NCBI GenBank assembly: GCA_030540715.1
Contig: JAUNVQ010000018.1
Location: 1 to 42,419, forward strand
Source of the DNA: Actinomycetaceae bacterium
GTDB lineage: Bacteria; Actinomycetota; Actinomycetes; Actinomycetales; Actinomycetaceae
Length of the DNA stretch: 42,419 nt
Reading direction: 5' to 3'
Part shown: positions 8,656-16,793 of the stretch, one piece after another
Layout of the letters: each line of letters opens with the position of its first letter
Position numbering within the stretch: the stretch's first letter is position 1
Made by a program: the position numbers and the translations under genes
Notes under the pieces: model-generated
What the model saw: the letters and a program-made list of their open reading frames with translations, nothing else
Told to the model about the DNA's origin: nothing
Databases searched by the model: none

Positions 8656-8684
8656 AAAAGTTGAGTCACACCAACTCAACTTTT
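8656..8684 (-). promoter_or_regulatory. HAIR-like palindrome (possible HspR operator)
   Basis: An 11-bp perfect inverted repeat (8656-8666 with 8674-8684) with a 7-base spacer. Its core GTTGAGT-N7-ACTCAAC matches the HspR HAIR consensus CTTGAGT-N7-ACTCAAG in six of seven bases per arm. It is 20 bases beyond the CIRCE element on the promoter side of hsp20. The flanking A and T runs also give it the shape of a bidirectional terminator, but no gene on either strand ends nearby, so an operator is more likely. Confidence 0.7.
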
Positions 8685-9463
8685 TGTATTATTACAGATT
8701 ATCAACCATTCCGTATGTGAACATTTTGCACGACACGACATACTTACAGCAGATACACTCTGCAAGATAGAAATTTACAACCCAACAATCTACCACACGA
8801 AAGAAACAACTGGTCAGAACAAACAAGACTAGGCCGAGATAAGTTCACATAGAGAAAGAACTGAGATGGGTTTGGAGAAACTCGGCGCACCAACCAAACG
8901 AAACGGTCTAACGCTGGAATGCCTAAATATACAAAACAAATGGAGAAAGCTATCCTCAAAAAACTGCGCAAAACCTCCAAAAAATCTGAACAAAAAGAAA
9001 ACCAGGATGATAGCCGGAGCGGGACACAAGATACACATAAGCCCGTACAACTGCACCAAGCTCAGCCCAAGAAAACGATTAAACAAACACCCACAATACA
9101 CACGGGGAAACAAGTGCGATCGCTACCTATTCTACTAACAGAAGAAGCACCCACGGCACACGGGGATACAAGCCAACTAGAGCACACATCTGCGCGGAAA
9201 ACCCAAAGAAAACATATCGCAGATCACTTCCCTCCCCACTACAACCAAGCAACCTAGAACAGGCAACCATCATCAACACACCTAACACTTCCGGTAACAA
9301 CCAACACTTTGGCAGCAACATGACAAGATAAAACAATTTGCCTCGCAACAAGCAACCACCACCCCTTGCTACGACCAATACAGCTAACACCCCAACGCGA
9401 CGCCCTCGGAAATAAACATGGCAACCATCCACTTTAGCGGCCAAACTATGTCACACTAGAGAT
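8685..9463. other. A/C-rich region upstream of the GGCT-like gene
   Basis: Almost 780 bases with no supported gene between hsp20 (-) and the gamma-glutamylcyclotransferase-like gene (+). The + strand is rich in A and C. Open frames here (about 8866-9257 +, 9127-9444 -) have compositionally biased products and no domain. I see no repeat or hairpin that stands out. Confidence 0.45.
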
Positions 9464-10243
9464 ATGGAAACTCGCTACCTGCCTTTATTTGTTTACGGAA
9501 CGCTACTACCGGGCTCCCGAGGATACGGCTCAACACTACAGGGAGCAGTAGCGGAGCAGGCAAAGGCTTTTTTGCCAAAAGCCTCATTATATATAGGCCC
9601 TTCATACCCCTTCGCTGTACGCGACAAAGAAGGCAGTGGCGTTCACGGTGCAGTGATTCTCATCGAACGAGCACGCTTTAACGATTTACTGATTGAACTG
9701 GATGAATATGAAGGCTATGTTGGTGAAGGACGCTCCGACAATCTTTACATCCGTTCAGTTGTCGAAGTTGACATTTTGGGTAATATCGAAGAAGGCGACC
9801 CCGAACTTTACTGGCAAGGAAGCAATAAGCCTAAAGCATATGCCTATTTTGCAACCCCCGAAACGGTTGAACGTCTCCAAGGTGAAGTAAAGCTTTCCCC
9901 CAGCGGAAACTGGCACAATCACGACATCGAATGGGATCCCTCCGAATTTGAATACGATATTGACGCTGACGACAACTTCGACGAAGACTACCCCGATGAC
10001 ATAATAGATGTCGAGACACGCGTAGACAATGATGACGACTTCGACGATGACGACTTTGACGACCAAGCGAATATCAAACACATCCAGACCAGCAAAGATG
10101 GAACCGTCCCTAAAGACAAAAGAAACTTCCGCAAGTTCGACGAATTCGATCCTGAAGACGAAATCCTAAAAAACTTGCGTGAACGTGAACTCCAGACGAA
10201 ATATAAAGAAGCATCCTATGACGAAAATGACGAACAATCTTAG
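9464..10243 (+). CDS. gamma-glutamylcyclotransferase-like protein with acidic tail
   Basis: A 259-residue soluble protein. Residues 1-130 form a GGCT-like fold: the substrate-loop motif YGTL at 11-14, a GAV strand, and LDEYEGY with the probable catalytic Glu at 83. The family cleaves gamma-glutamyl amines or amides to 5-oxoproline, but the substrate here is not known. The last 110 residues or so are unusual, a disordered and very acidic tail with DD-rich runs (about residues 160-205) and then a charged Lys/Glu region. The enzymatic part alone would be a full-length family member, so the tail is an addition. No ribosome binding site precedes the ATG; leaderless translation is possible. There is no obvious operon partner. 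Confidence 0.82.
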   Translation: METRYLPLFVYGTLLPGSRGYGSTLQGAVAEQAKAFLPKASLYIGPSYPFAVRDKEGSGVHGAVILIERARFNDLLIELDEYEGYVGEGRSDNLYIRSVVEVDILGNIEEGDPELYWQGSNKPKAYAYFATPETVERLQGEVKLSPSGNWHNHDIEWDPSEFEYDIDADDNFDEDYPDDIIDVETRVDNDDDFDDDDFDDQANIKHIQTSKDGTVPKDKRNFRKFDEFDPEDEILKNLRERELQTKYKEASYDENDEQS

Positions 10244-10901
10244 AAGACGTTGTCGCATTCACGATTTTTAACTTATGCTGCTGTGGGTGCGGTTATCCAC
10301 TTTTACCTACGCTGCGCAGAGTATTTTCTGCGGGCTGGGTGCCGTAAACTGGATACCGTGCATTGATCTGGATGTTTGTTATTGGTTAGACACCTGGCAT
10401 GGAAGGACTATATGCACAGGCCATACACACAGTGAGGGCCAGCTATATGGTACGCTCCTGCGAATCGATACTGAAGGTATGGTTTGAGGGTGTAGTGATT
10501 TGTAAGAACAATAACGTGGAACTGCCTTTCATCTATCCCTGTAGTCCCTTAAACCTGTTTCAACATTTTCCGAATAAAATGCGTATGAGTTACTTTGTCC
10601 ACAGGCCTTGAACCTCTATAGAAGAGGCAATAGCGTTGTGCTTATGACGCTCTCACAAAACTCGTATACCTCCAACAAAGCAGCAGATAGAACTCACCTT
10701 ATTCCTACTCATGACGCTACTCGTTCACCTGGTCAAGAATATAGACTTCACCATAACGCAACTAGTTCACAATCCCCCAACCACGCAACTGATTACTCCC
10801 ACGCATTCGGTTGTATTCAGAAGCGCGCACATAAAACCGGACGAAACATCACCCTTACCCATATCACTCCCAATCATTTTAAGGGCCAGCGATATATCCC
10901 C
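10244..10901. other. intergenic region before the DUF559-like gene
   Basis: The reading frame of the downstream gene stays open upstream to a TTG at 10608. The translated stretch 10608-10901 is low-complexity (Ser/Thr/His/Asn-rich) with no domain, so I treat it as non-coding. The part 10244-10600 has nothing recognisable. Confidence 0.4.
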
Positions 10902-12170
10902 ATGAAAAAGAGACTCATTTTTTCACGGGGAAGAATTCCAAAAGCAACTCCAACGAAGTATTTTCTTACACCTCCGCGATGGATTGATACTTCAACTTCG
11001 CGACACGACAACTATGTTCGTCAAGTTCTACTGCAGGCACAACAACTCGATCTGCATTCACAGCCACGAGTCAATAATCTTGATATTGCCGTCTATATAG
11101 GCAAAAACCTTTACATCACCAGCGAAAGAACCGCCAAAAAAACCGAACGCAGGCTTCAAAAAGATCCTTCTTACATCACAAAAATTGCTTACCGTTACTA
11201 TCTGCGAATTGATAAAAATCTGACAGCTTTTGAGGCTGATCAGGTTATCGCCTACGCCCGTACCTTACACGCTCTAGATAAGCAAAGAAAAAGTACTGTT
11301 GCATGTTTAGCTTCAGCTTGCCTTTTGCACGGAGTACCTCTATACACTATAGGTGGCTCAGTCCACCTGTGGGTTCCTACGCAACAGCGTGCAAAACCTT
11401 CAACTATCTCTTCGCCACTCTACTCCGCTTTACCTGGCTACAGGATTGAACGCTACTCTTACAGGCTTGATGACAACGATATAACTTACATAAAAGGCAG
11501 ACCCGTGACCACAATCCGTAGAACACTTATCGATGTTCTTTTACGATTTCCCGATCCAGGTTGGGCAGTATCTGGCGATGCGCTATTCTCTTTACTATGT
11601 CGCATCCTACACATGCAATCACGTTCCGAACGCCGTAAAGTTGAAAAATGCCGGAAGCGTATCCGCAAACAAATCGAAAGGCTTGGACCTGTTCCGGGTA
11701 AAGTCAGCGCACTCAAAAGGCTTCAGTTACTGAATCCTTTAGCTGGTTCTGCCGGTGAATCTGTCACGAGGCTTCTTCTGCATGAACTTGGATTCCGTAA
11801 GATTCACTGCCAAGTCCCCGTATATTATAATCGGCATCATCGTACGCACACTTGGACTCTTCTCCCTGGACAACATCTTCCCCGAGGCACGCCCGCTACA
11901 AATAAGCAATTTTCGCAAGACATAGGCGTTTTCTATGTCGATATCGTCTGTGAGGAACTAAATCTTGCCATTGAGTTTGATGGCAAGATCAAATATTTCG
12001 CCTCCGATCGTCACGTTATCTATCATGAAAAAGAACGCGAAGCGATTATTGCTCAGAATTTTTTGTCTTTACATCGGCTACTGTGGAATCATTGCAGTAG
12101 TTGGCAAGCATTTGTCTCGGTCTTTCTTGGACGGATTTCACCAGAAGAACTGCCATACTTGGCCGCCTAA
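10902..12170 (+). CDS. DUF559-like nuclease-fold protein
   Basis: A protein of about 422 residues. The C-terminal part carries a DUF559/very-short-patch-repair-like restriction-endonuclease fold: GESVTRLLLHELGF (helix), then VDIVCEELNLAIEFDGKIKY, whose Asp...Glu-x-Asp-Gly-Lys pattern matches a PD-(D/E)xK core. The middle part (LASACLLHGVPLYTIGG...LWVP; ITYIKGRPVTTIRRTLIDVLL) is like the region before this domain in many actinobacterial proteins, some annotated as AbiEi-type antitoxin relatives. I chose the ATG at 10902 because upstream codons are low-complexity; the only nearby Shine-Dalgarno-like sequence (AAGGG) is about 16 bases away, so the start is uncertain. Nuclease activity and role are unproven. 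No partner toxin or methylase is adjacent. Confidence 0.7.
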   Translation: MKKRLIFSRGRIPKATPTKYFLTPPRWIDTSTSRHDNYVRQVLLQAQQLDLHSQPRVNNLDIAVYIGKNLYITSERTAKKTERRLQKDPSYITKIAYRYYLRIDKNLTAFEADQVIAYARTLHALDKQRKSTVACLASACLLHGVPLYTIGGSVHLWVPTQQRAKPSTISSPLYSALPGYRIERYSYRLDDNDITYIKGRPVTTIRRTLIDVLLRFPDPGWAVSGDALFSLLCRILHMQSRSERRKVEKCRKRIRKQIERLGPVPGKVSALKRLQLLNPLAGSAGESVTRLLLHELGFRKIHCQVPVYYNRHHRTHTWTLLPGQHLPRGTPATNKQFSQDIGVFYVDIVCEELNLAIEFDGKIKYFASDRHVIYHEKEREAIIAQNFLSLHRLLWNHCSSWQAFVSVFLGRISPEELPYLAA

Positions 12171-12246
12171 AGACCTAAAGAATCGTGTATCTTTGAAAAA
12201 TTGAAGAGGACGATACTTTTGTTTGCACGGCAACTCCGCGAAGAAA

Positions 12247-12948
12247 TTATTCGTGTTTGTTAGGCAAGGATAGACCAGGCAATGAAGTGTCACCTTCAAC
12301 CATCTTCAGATACCATTTTTCTTCCAGTTTCACTAGGTTTATATCGGTATCTTCATAATGAAGGCCCTTGCCAACAAGGTGTACTCTTACCACCGCTTCG
12401 TCATTTGTTTCACGAATAACCGTGTATGACGTTTGTTTTTCATTAAGTGTGACTGTGTTCTGGGAATCGAGGATTGAAAATAATGACGTTGCATATTCTT
12501 CACAAGTATTGTTGTGAATGCCAAGCATCGTTCGGTCATTATCAGGTAAATCTCGAATAGTTTTCTCTACGTCACTTTTTAGACGGGGCTCAATGATTTC
12601 ACACCAGCCCTTTGCATCAGCGTTGAGCATAGCCTCTACCACTGTTTGCGCTGCCGCTTCAGGGCTTGATTGCGAGGTATTTAATGAGGGGGCCATATAT
12701 ATTACTGCACATATAATCACTAATATAACCGCTAGCGCTGCAATGAATACACCTATACGAATTGTTGTTTTTGACTGATTTTTACTCTGGCTAAGCAGAT
12801 TTTCTTCGTCGGGAAAGTGATTTTGTGAAGTGGTAGTCACTCTGGTGAAAAGCGTACCACCGTGGAGCTTCTGTTGAGGGTGCGGTTGAGCATGGTGAGG
12901 GCCGAGTTTCTTTTTAAGGTTTTCTATCCCCTGTCGCTTATCTGTCAT
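12247..12948 (-). CDS. one-pass membrane protein with extracytoplasmic domain
   Basis: A 233-residue protein. The cytoplasmic N-terminus (about residues 1-60) is basic and His/Gln-rich, a single hydrophobic helix follows (IGVFIAALAVILVIICAVIYM), and the rest lies outside the membrane. The outer domain starts SSPEAAAQTVVEAMLNADAKGWCEII and has two cysteines (WCEII and TCEEY) that could pair. This arrangement resembles NTF2-like/DUF4878-type domains, but I cannot confirm the family. The ATG at 12948 has a strong ribosome binding site (AGGAGG) 5 bases upstream. It converges with the DUF559-like gene; no terminator is obvious in the 76 bases between them. Confidence 0.7.
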   Translation of the reverse strand: MTDKRQGIENLKKKLGPHHAQPHPQQKLHGGTLFTRVTTTSQNHFPDEENLLSQSKNQSKTTIRIGVFIAALAVILVIICAVIYMAPSLNTSQSSPEAAAQTVVEAMLNADAKGWCEIIEPRLKSDVEKTIRDLPDNDRTMLGIHNNTCEEYATSLFSILDSQNTVTLNEKQTSYTVIRETNDEAVVRVHLVGKGLHYEDTDINLVKLEEKWYLKMVEGDTSLPGLSLPNKHE

Positions 12949-13558
12949 TGCACCCTCCTTTTCTTCTGCTATGCTACCCTCTTTTGTCATCTGTCATTAC
13001 CTCAATATCGCGTGTTCTCTAGCATCTGCAGTATCTTCTCCAGACTTAAGAGGTGTAACCTACACTTTTAAAACAGACACCACATCAATTGTCTCTTCTT
13101 GCAAACCTATTATTCTAAAGCGAAACTTCCAATTAATGTGGAGGTTCATAACTTCCTCTATCTATCTCAAATCTTCAGACTGTACAATTCCAGCCTATTT
13201 ATCTATTTGTCATGAGCAAACATACATCCTCCCCTAGTCTGGAACCCCACCACCATCACCACAAAACTTCATCCCACACAGAACACTGGGGGGTAAAAAT
13301 ACACAACGAAGCAAAACCCTACAAAAAACCAACCAAAACACCCCCAATCACACCCACACCCAACACACACCACACAGAAAAGTGTTCTAAAACACACACA
13401 AATCATCGTGACCTTTCTTCACCTTGATGCGTCTTATCTATGTAGATGGTTCGCACCGGACTTTCCACCGCAGGCACTGCTGCGCACATCAACAGACAGT
13501 TAATGCTGGTGGAACTGGAACGAGTGCTCCGCACCAATAACTAAGAAAGGATCCTGAA
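12949..13558. other. divergent region with extreme A/C bias upstream of asp23
   Basis: About 610 bases between a minus-strand membrane-protein gene and the asp23 operon. In 13321-13380, 58 of 60 bases are A or C (one G, one T). No gene is supported. The asp23 promoter must lie in the less biased part, about 13400-13550, but I cannot assign it confidently. Confidence 0.45.
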
Positions 13559-14044
13559 ATGGCTCAGAATAAAGTAACCGACAGCAAAGTACCTTCTCCA
13601 AAAGAAGCAAAGGAACTCATCCCAAACAAGAATGTTGGTGAAGACTCCGGCAAAGGCCAAACCTCTATCGCCGACCAGGTTGTTGCAAAGATTGCGGGTC
13701 TTGCTGTTCGTGAAATCCCAGGAGTTTACGCTCTTGGCGGGTCTGCTGCACGGGCACTTGGCACTATTCGCTCCACCGTTGGCATGGAAGACAACATCAA
13801 ACAGGGTGTTTCCGTTGAGGTCGGGCAAACTCAGGCTGCCATTGATCTGACACTTATTGTTGAATATCCCTATCCCATTCATGAGGTTACTGAAAAAGTT
13901 CGCGAGGCCGTCCTCAACTCTGTTGAAGGACTTGTTGGTCTTGAAGTAACAGAGGTAAATATCAAGGTAACAGATGTTCATGTACCAAGTGATGACGATA
14001 ATGAAGAAGATGAAGAACCTACTAAAGAGGAGCGCGTTAAGTGA
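13559..14044 (+). CDS. Asp23/Gls24 family envelope stress protein
   Basis: A 161-residue soluble protein with a typical Asp23 domain (about residues 40-145): VVAKIAGLAVREIPGVYALGG, a strand-rich middle with GVSVEVGQTQAAIDLTLIVEYPYPIHEV, and the end VNIKVTDVHVP. The N- and C-terminal tails are charged and probably disordered. In Staphylococcus, Asp23 is a very abundant protein that coats the membrane through AmaP and affects cell-wall stress responses. The operon here supplies an AmaP-like anchor, so a similar membrane-associated role is inferred. A strong ribosome binding site (AAAGGA) precedes the ATG. The stop overlaps the next gene's GTG by 4 bases. It is the first gene of a tightly packed stress operon. 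Confidence 0.92.
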   Translation: MAQNKVTDSKVPSPKEAKELIPNKNVGEDSGKGQTSIADQVVAKIAGLAVREIPGVYALGGSAARALGTIRSTVGMEDNIKQGVSVEVGQTQAAIDLTLIVEYPYPIHEVTEKVREAVLNSVEGLVGLEVTEVNIKVTDVHVPSDDDNEEDEEPTKEERVK

Positions 14045-14238
14045 GTAAAACAACAGTAGGTATGCTACTAGGTGTCATCTTAGCCGCATTTTCCTTGTTG
14101 TGGGGTTTTTGGGGATTCATCCTCTGCCTGTTATTTATGATGGTCGGGGCAATACTAGGTCGCACAGCTGACGGGAAGTTAGACCTCCGCGGTGTTATTG
14201 ATGCACTTATGGGCAAACAAACCACAACCTCCGATTAA
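14041..14238 (+). CDS. DUF2273-like small membrane protein
   Basis: A 65-residue protein with two membrane helices separated by a short turn (LLGVILAAFSLLWGFWGFIL and LCLLFMMVGAILG). The hydrophilic end DGKLDLRGVIDALMGK is typical of DUF2273 proteins found next to Asp23 genes. It is a probable small membrane partner of the Asp23 layer, with unknown biochemical role. The start is the GTG in the GTGA overlap with the upstream stop, implying translational coupling. Confidence 0.8.
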   Translation: MSKTTVGMLLGVILAAFSLLWGFWGFILCLLFMMVGAILGRTADGKLDLRGVIDALMGKQTTTSD

Positions 14239-14247
14239 AGGGGATTT

Positions 14248-14646
14248 ATGAGTATCGACTCCAGTAGAAAACACGAGGACGACAATAATAAAGTCGTTGA
14301 GCGACGGTCTGAATACCGCGGTCAAACAATCGTTAAAGCAAAAGCGTTAAAGCACGTCGCCGGCCAAGTGACCGCCGACACTTTGGGAGTTAATCCTGAT
14401 AACGTGAAGGTTTCGATACATGACGATGAATCACAACTTGGGTTTTCTTTAGAAACACCCCTTTCAGAATCCGATGTTATTCGCTGTTCAGTACGTGAGG
14501 ATACGACAGTGTTTTCGTTGTGCGAAAGCGCTCGTCAAACTATCACGAAACGCACTGAACACATCACCGGACATCATATTGGTGACATCAATATGATTAT
14601 TGCGGGTGTTGAAAAAGAACCGAAAGATGAAGGGAGGGTCCGGTGA
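14248..14646 (+). CDS. Asp23-like protein, second copy in the operon
   Basis: A 132-residue soluble protein. The segment TIVKAKALKHVAGQVTADTL followed by NPDNVKVSIHDD, and later ARQTITKRTEHITGHHIGDINMIIAGVE, follow the secondary-structure order of Asp23 proteins (helix-strand-strand-helix-strand), but the sequence is more divergent than the first gene. I therefore call it Asp23-like. The ribosome binding site AAAGGGGA lies just before the ATG. The stop overlaps the GTG of the next gene. A structural role beside Asp23 is likely; another function cannot be excluded. Confidence 0.65.
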   Translation: MSIDSSRKHEDDNNKVVERRSEYRGQTIVKAKALKHVAGQVTADTLGVNPDNVKVSIHDDESQLGFSLETPLSESDVIRCSVREDTTVFSLCESARQTITKRTEHITGHHIGDINMIIAGVEKEPKDEGRVR

Positions 14647-15434
14647 GTGTAGGCAAGCAAGAGGAATCTTCAATTAAGGAAAGCATCCAAACTGCAATGC
14701 CTTCGGGGGCTCTAGAGGAATCGCCATCAGCGACCTCGATAATTGCAAGCGAGCCCACCGCAGCTGGTACCGATGACGCAGCCACAAAGACCAAGGTAAT
14801 CAAACCAACTTCACTAAGCAGCACTGAGGAATCCTACCTTACACCACACAATTTAAAGTCTGGTCCCCACGTCTCCTATATGGTTCGACGTGAAACCCAT
14901 TCTTCACGAGCGATCACCTCAGTCTTTGTCGCTCTGCTACTTCTTGCCGCGCTTGCCTACATGGCTACTGAGGGAATCCTTGGCATGATGGGTAAACCTC
15001 CGCTTTTGGCATCATGGACAACAATGATTCACACCGTTGTTATGCTTCCAATGGGCGTAGACCAACCGGTGCTGATTTCTCTTGGTGCTCTATTGATAGT
15101 TGTCGGCCTCTTCTTGCTAGCAAAAGCTGTCTTACCAGGACCACTTGGTCGTCACTCCATTGAAGATAAGCGCGCCGCCTACATTGTTGACGACGCGGTT
15201 ATTGCCTCCGCAGTTTCGAAGGTAACCCGCGAAGAAGCTGGCTTGGGGCAGGGCCAAGTGACAACGCAAGTTAGTCGCCGAGCGCTCATAGCGACCGTCA
15301 CTCCGACCTCCGGAATACCACTCAATGGAGAAACGCTTCAAAAGGCGTTAAGCCCCAAGGTGAAACGCTACAACTTGCGTCCAGATCCCAAAGTTCATAT
15401 TCATGTACGAACTACCGGGGCGGTGAGTAAATGA
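14643..15434 (+). CDS. DUF6286-type membrane protein
   Basis: A 263-residue protein. The cytoplasmic N-terminus (about 1-95) is Ser/Thr/Glu-rich and probably disordered. Two membrane helices follow (AITSVFVALLLLAALAYMATEGIL and VLISLGALLIVVGLFLLAKAVL), then a cytoplasmic C-terminal domain beginning RAAYIVDDAVIASAVSKVTREEAG. That domain resembles DUF6286, whose genes regularly sit beside Asp23 and AmaP in actinobacteria. It probably anchors or organises the Asp23 layer at the membrane (inference). The GTG start lies 5 bases after GGGAGG and overlaps the upstream stop. Confidence 0.78.
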   Translation: MSVGKQEESSIKESIQTAMPSGALEESPSATSIIASEPTAAGTDDAATKTKVIKPTSLSSTEESYLTPHNLKSGPHVSYMVRRETHSSRAITSVFVALLLLAALAYMATEGILGMMGKPPLLASWTTMIHTVVMLPMGVDQPVLISLGALLIVVGLFLLAKAVLPGPLGRHSIEDKRAAYIVDDAVIASAVSKVTREEAGLGQGQVTTQVSRRALIATVTPTSGIPLNGETLQKALSPKVKRYNLRPDPKVHIHVRTTGAVSK

Positions 15435-16048
15435 TGAAACATTTACCACGAGTCCTCAATCGTTTTCTTCTTTTCATCATTGGATTAATCTGCGCAGCTC
15501 TTGGCGTTGGCTTAGTTCTTTTAGCAACTTGGGCCAAGGCTGCCGAGTTTTGGCAGCGTCAAGCCGGTTTAATTCTTGAACGGTATTCCGCGTTGACGAA
15601 GCAAACACGCACAATTTTCAACCCAGACATTTCTTGGCTGACCATTGCATTTGCTGCTGCAACCGTTATGCTGATTCTTTTTTTACTGTGGTGGATCTTC
15701 CGTCAAGGTGGAGGCTCAACGAAGAATGTTGATTTTGAGGAATCCACAAAGGCGCAAGGTACAACCGTGGCATCTTTAAAGTTCATAGATGCCTTGGTAA
15801 ACGATGTGATTGAAGATGACAAATGGATTGCTTCCGTGAAAACGCAGGGTTGGAAAGTCAAACGCCAAAATGGCTTGTCCATCAAAATCGTCACACTTAA
15901 GGGTGCCGAACCGGAATATCTAAAGAACAAAATGGACGAAGTCCTTGCGCGTCTAGATTCTGCGCTGGGCCGAGAGGTTCCAGTGTGTATCCACATGACA
16001 ACGGGTTGGCGCACATCAATTTCGTCACCTGGGCGCGTTGATAAATAA
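15431..16048 (+). CDS. AmaP-like Asp23 membrane anchor
   Basis: A 205-residue protein with an N-terminal helical hairpin in the membrane (RFLLFIIGLICAALGVGLVLLA and LTIAFAAATVMLILFLLWWIF) and a cytoplasmic C-terminal alpha/beta domain of about 110 residues. Layout and position match AmaP, which holds Asp23 at the membrane in Firmicutes. The sequence itself is divergent, so the name rests on topology and neighbours. The start codon overlaps the DUF6286 stop (ATGATGA). There is a gap of about 120 bases before the CsbD-like gene, so that gene may also have its own promoter. Confidence 0.72.
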   Translation: MMKHLPRVLNRFLLFIIGLICAALGVGLVLLATWAKAAEFWQRQAGLILERYSALTKQTRTIFNPDISWLTIAFAAATVMLILFLLWWIFRQGGGSTKNVDFEESTKAQGTTVASLKFIDALVNDVIEDDKWIASVKTQGWKVKRQNGLSIKIVTLKGAEPEYLKNKMDEVLARLDSALGREVPVCIHMTTGWRTSISSPGRVDK

Positions 16049-16166
16049 CACAGAGGTCGTAGCTCGTGCTCACTGATAACATCGTGAAACGTAGCTACAC
16101 CTCATCACACAACAATCTATACGACAAAGAATACACAATCAATAATTCAAACAGAAAGGACATCTC

Positions 16167-16409
16167 ATGTCATTTGAAGATAAACTGAAAGCCACAGGGG
16201 AAAACTTGGAAGGAAAGGCTAAAGAAGCCTATGGAAAAGTCTCTGGCAATAAAGATACGCAAGCCGAAGGCAAAATGGAACAGGTCGGTGCTGAAGTAAA
16301 AGAAAAGGCTGCTGAACTCAGCGATAAAGCAAAAGAAGTTGCCGAAAACGTTGGCTCAAACATCAAAGCTGCCGCAGAAAAGATTAAAGAAGGGTTCAGC
16401 GACAACTAA
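16167..16409 (+). CDS. CsbD family stress protein
   Basis: An 80-residue, highly charged, Lys/Glu/Ala-rich protein with no membrane segment. The first half fits the CsbD pattern (KATGENLEGKAKEAYGKVSGN, then QAEGKMEQVGAEVKEKA). The second half is a helical LEA-like repeat of KEKAAELSDKAKE type. CsbD proteins are general-stress proteins of unknown biochemical function. The ATG follows AGAAAGGA by 7 bases. A clear terminator follows, which closes the Asp23 operon. Confidence 0.9.
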   Translation: MSFEDKLKATGENLEGKAKEAYGKVSGNKDTQAEGKMEQVGAEVKEKAAELSDKAKEVAENVGSNIKAAAEKIKEGFSDN

Positions 16410-16439
16410 TTTCTTGTCTACGTAAAAGTTTGTGAATCT

Positions 16440-16489
16440 ACCCAGTTCATACATATATAAGGTGATGGACTGGGTTTCACACTTTTTAC
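16440..16489 (+). terminator. Rho-independent terminator of the Asp23-CsbD operon
   Basis: The stem ACCCAGT/ACTGGGT (16440-16446 with 16469-16475), extended inward by TCAT/ATGG-type pairing, is followed by TTTCACACTTTTT. It lies 30 bases after the CsbD stop. Confidence 0.85.
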
Positions 16490-16793
16490 TGATTCAGCGG
16501 GGTTTGTTCAATTGATGAAGCTGGTAGTCTTCGTCAATATGGTACTTGGTGCCGAGCACACGCTATCTCCCATCTGGGTGAGTCATAGTACTTGGCAATC
16601 ACTACCCCAATTGGAGACCAATCCGACTGGAGCTCCAACGTCTCCATTCCAACAAATACTTAAGTCGATTAAATCGACAATTTCTCCGCTAGCCGCATAC
16701 AAAAGTCTCCTGCAATAAGCTGACACCACCGTGATTGACGACATAGCATCACTTTCCACAAGAGGAGTCTCTACAGAAAGGAAATGCCCACCG

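Noticed and set aside
8656-8684. Reading the AAAAGTTGAGT palindrome as a terminator
   Set aside because: No gene ends near it on either strand, and its core and spacer fit the HspR operator better. Kept as an operator with moderate confidence.
8866-9257. Two overlapping + strand frames upstream of the GGCT-like gene
   Set aside because: The products are Lys/Asn/Thr/Pro-rich with no domain and the DNA is of the A/C-rich island type.
13210-13420. CRISPR array or mobile-element repeat
   Set aside because: There are no regularly spaced identical repeats, no terminal inverted repeats and no transposase; it is compositional bias only.
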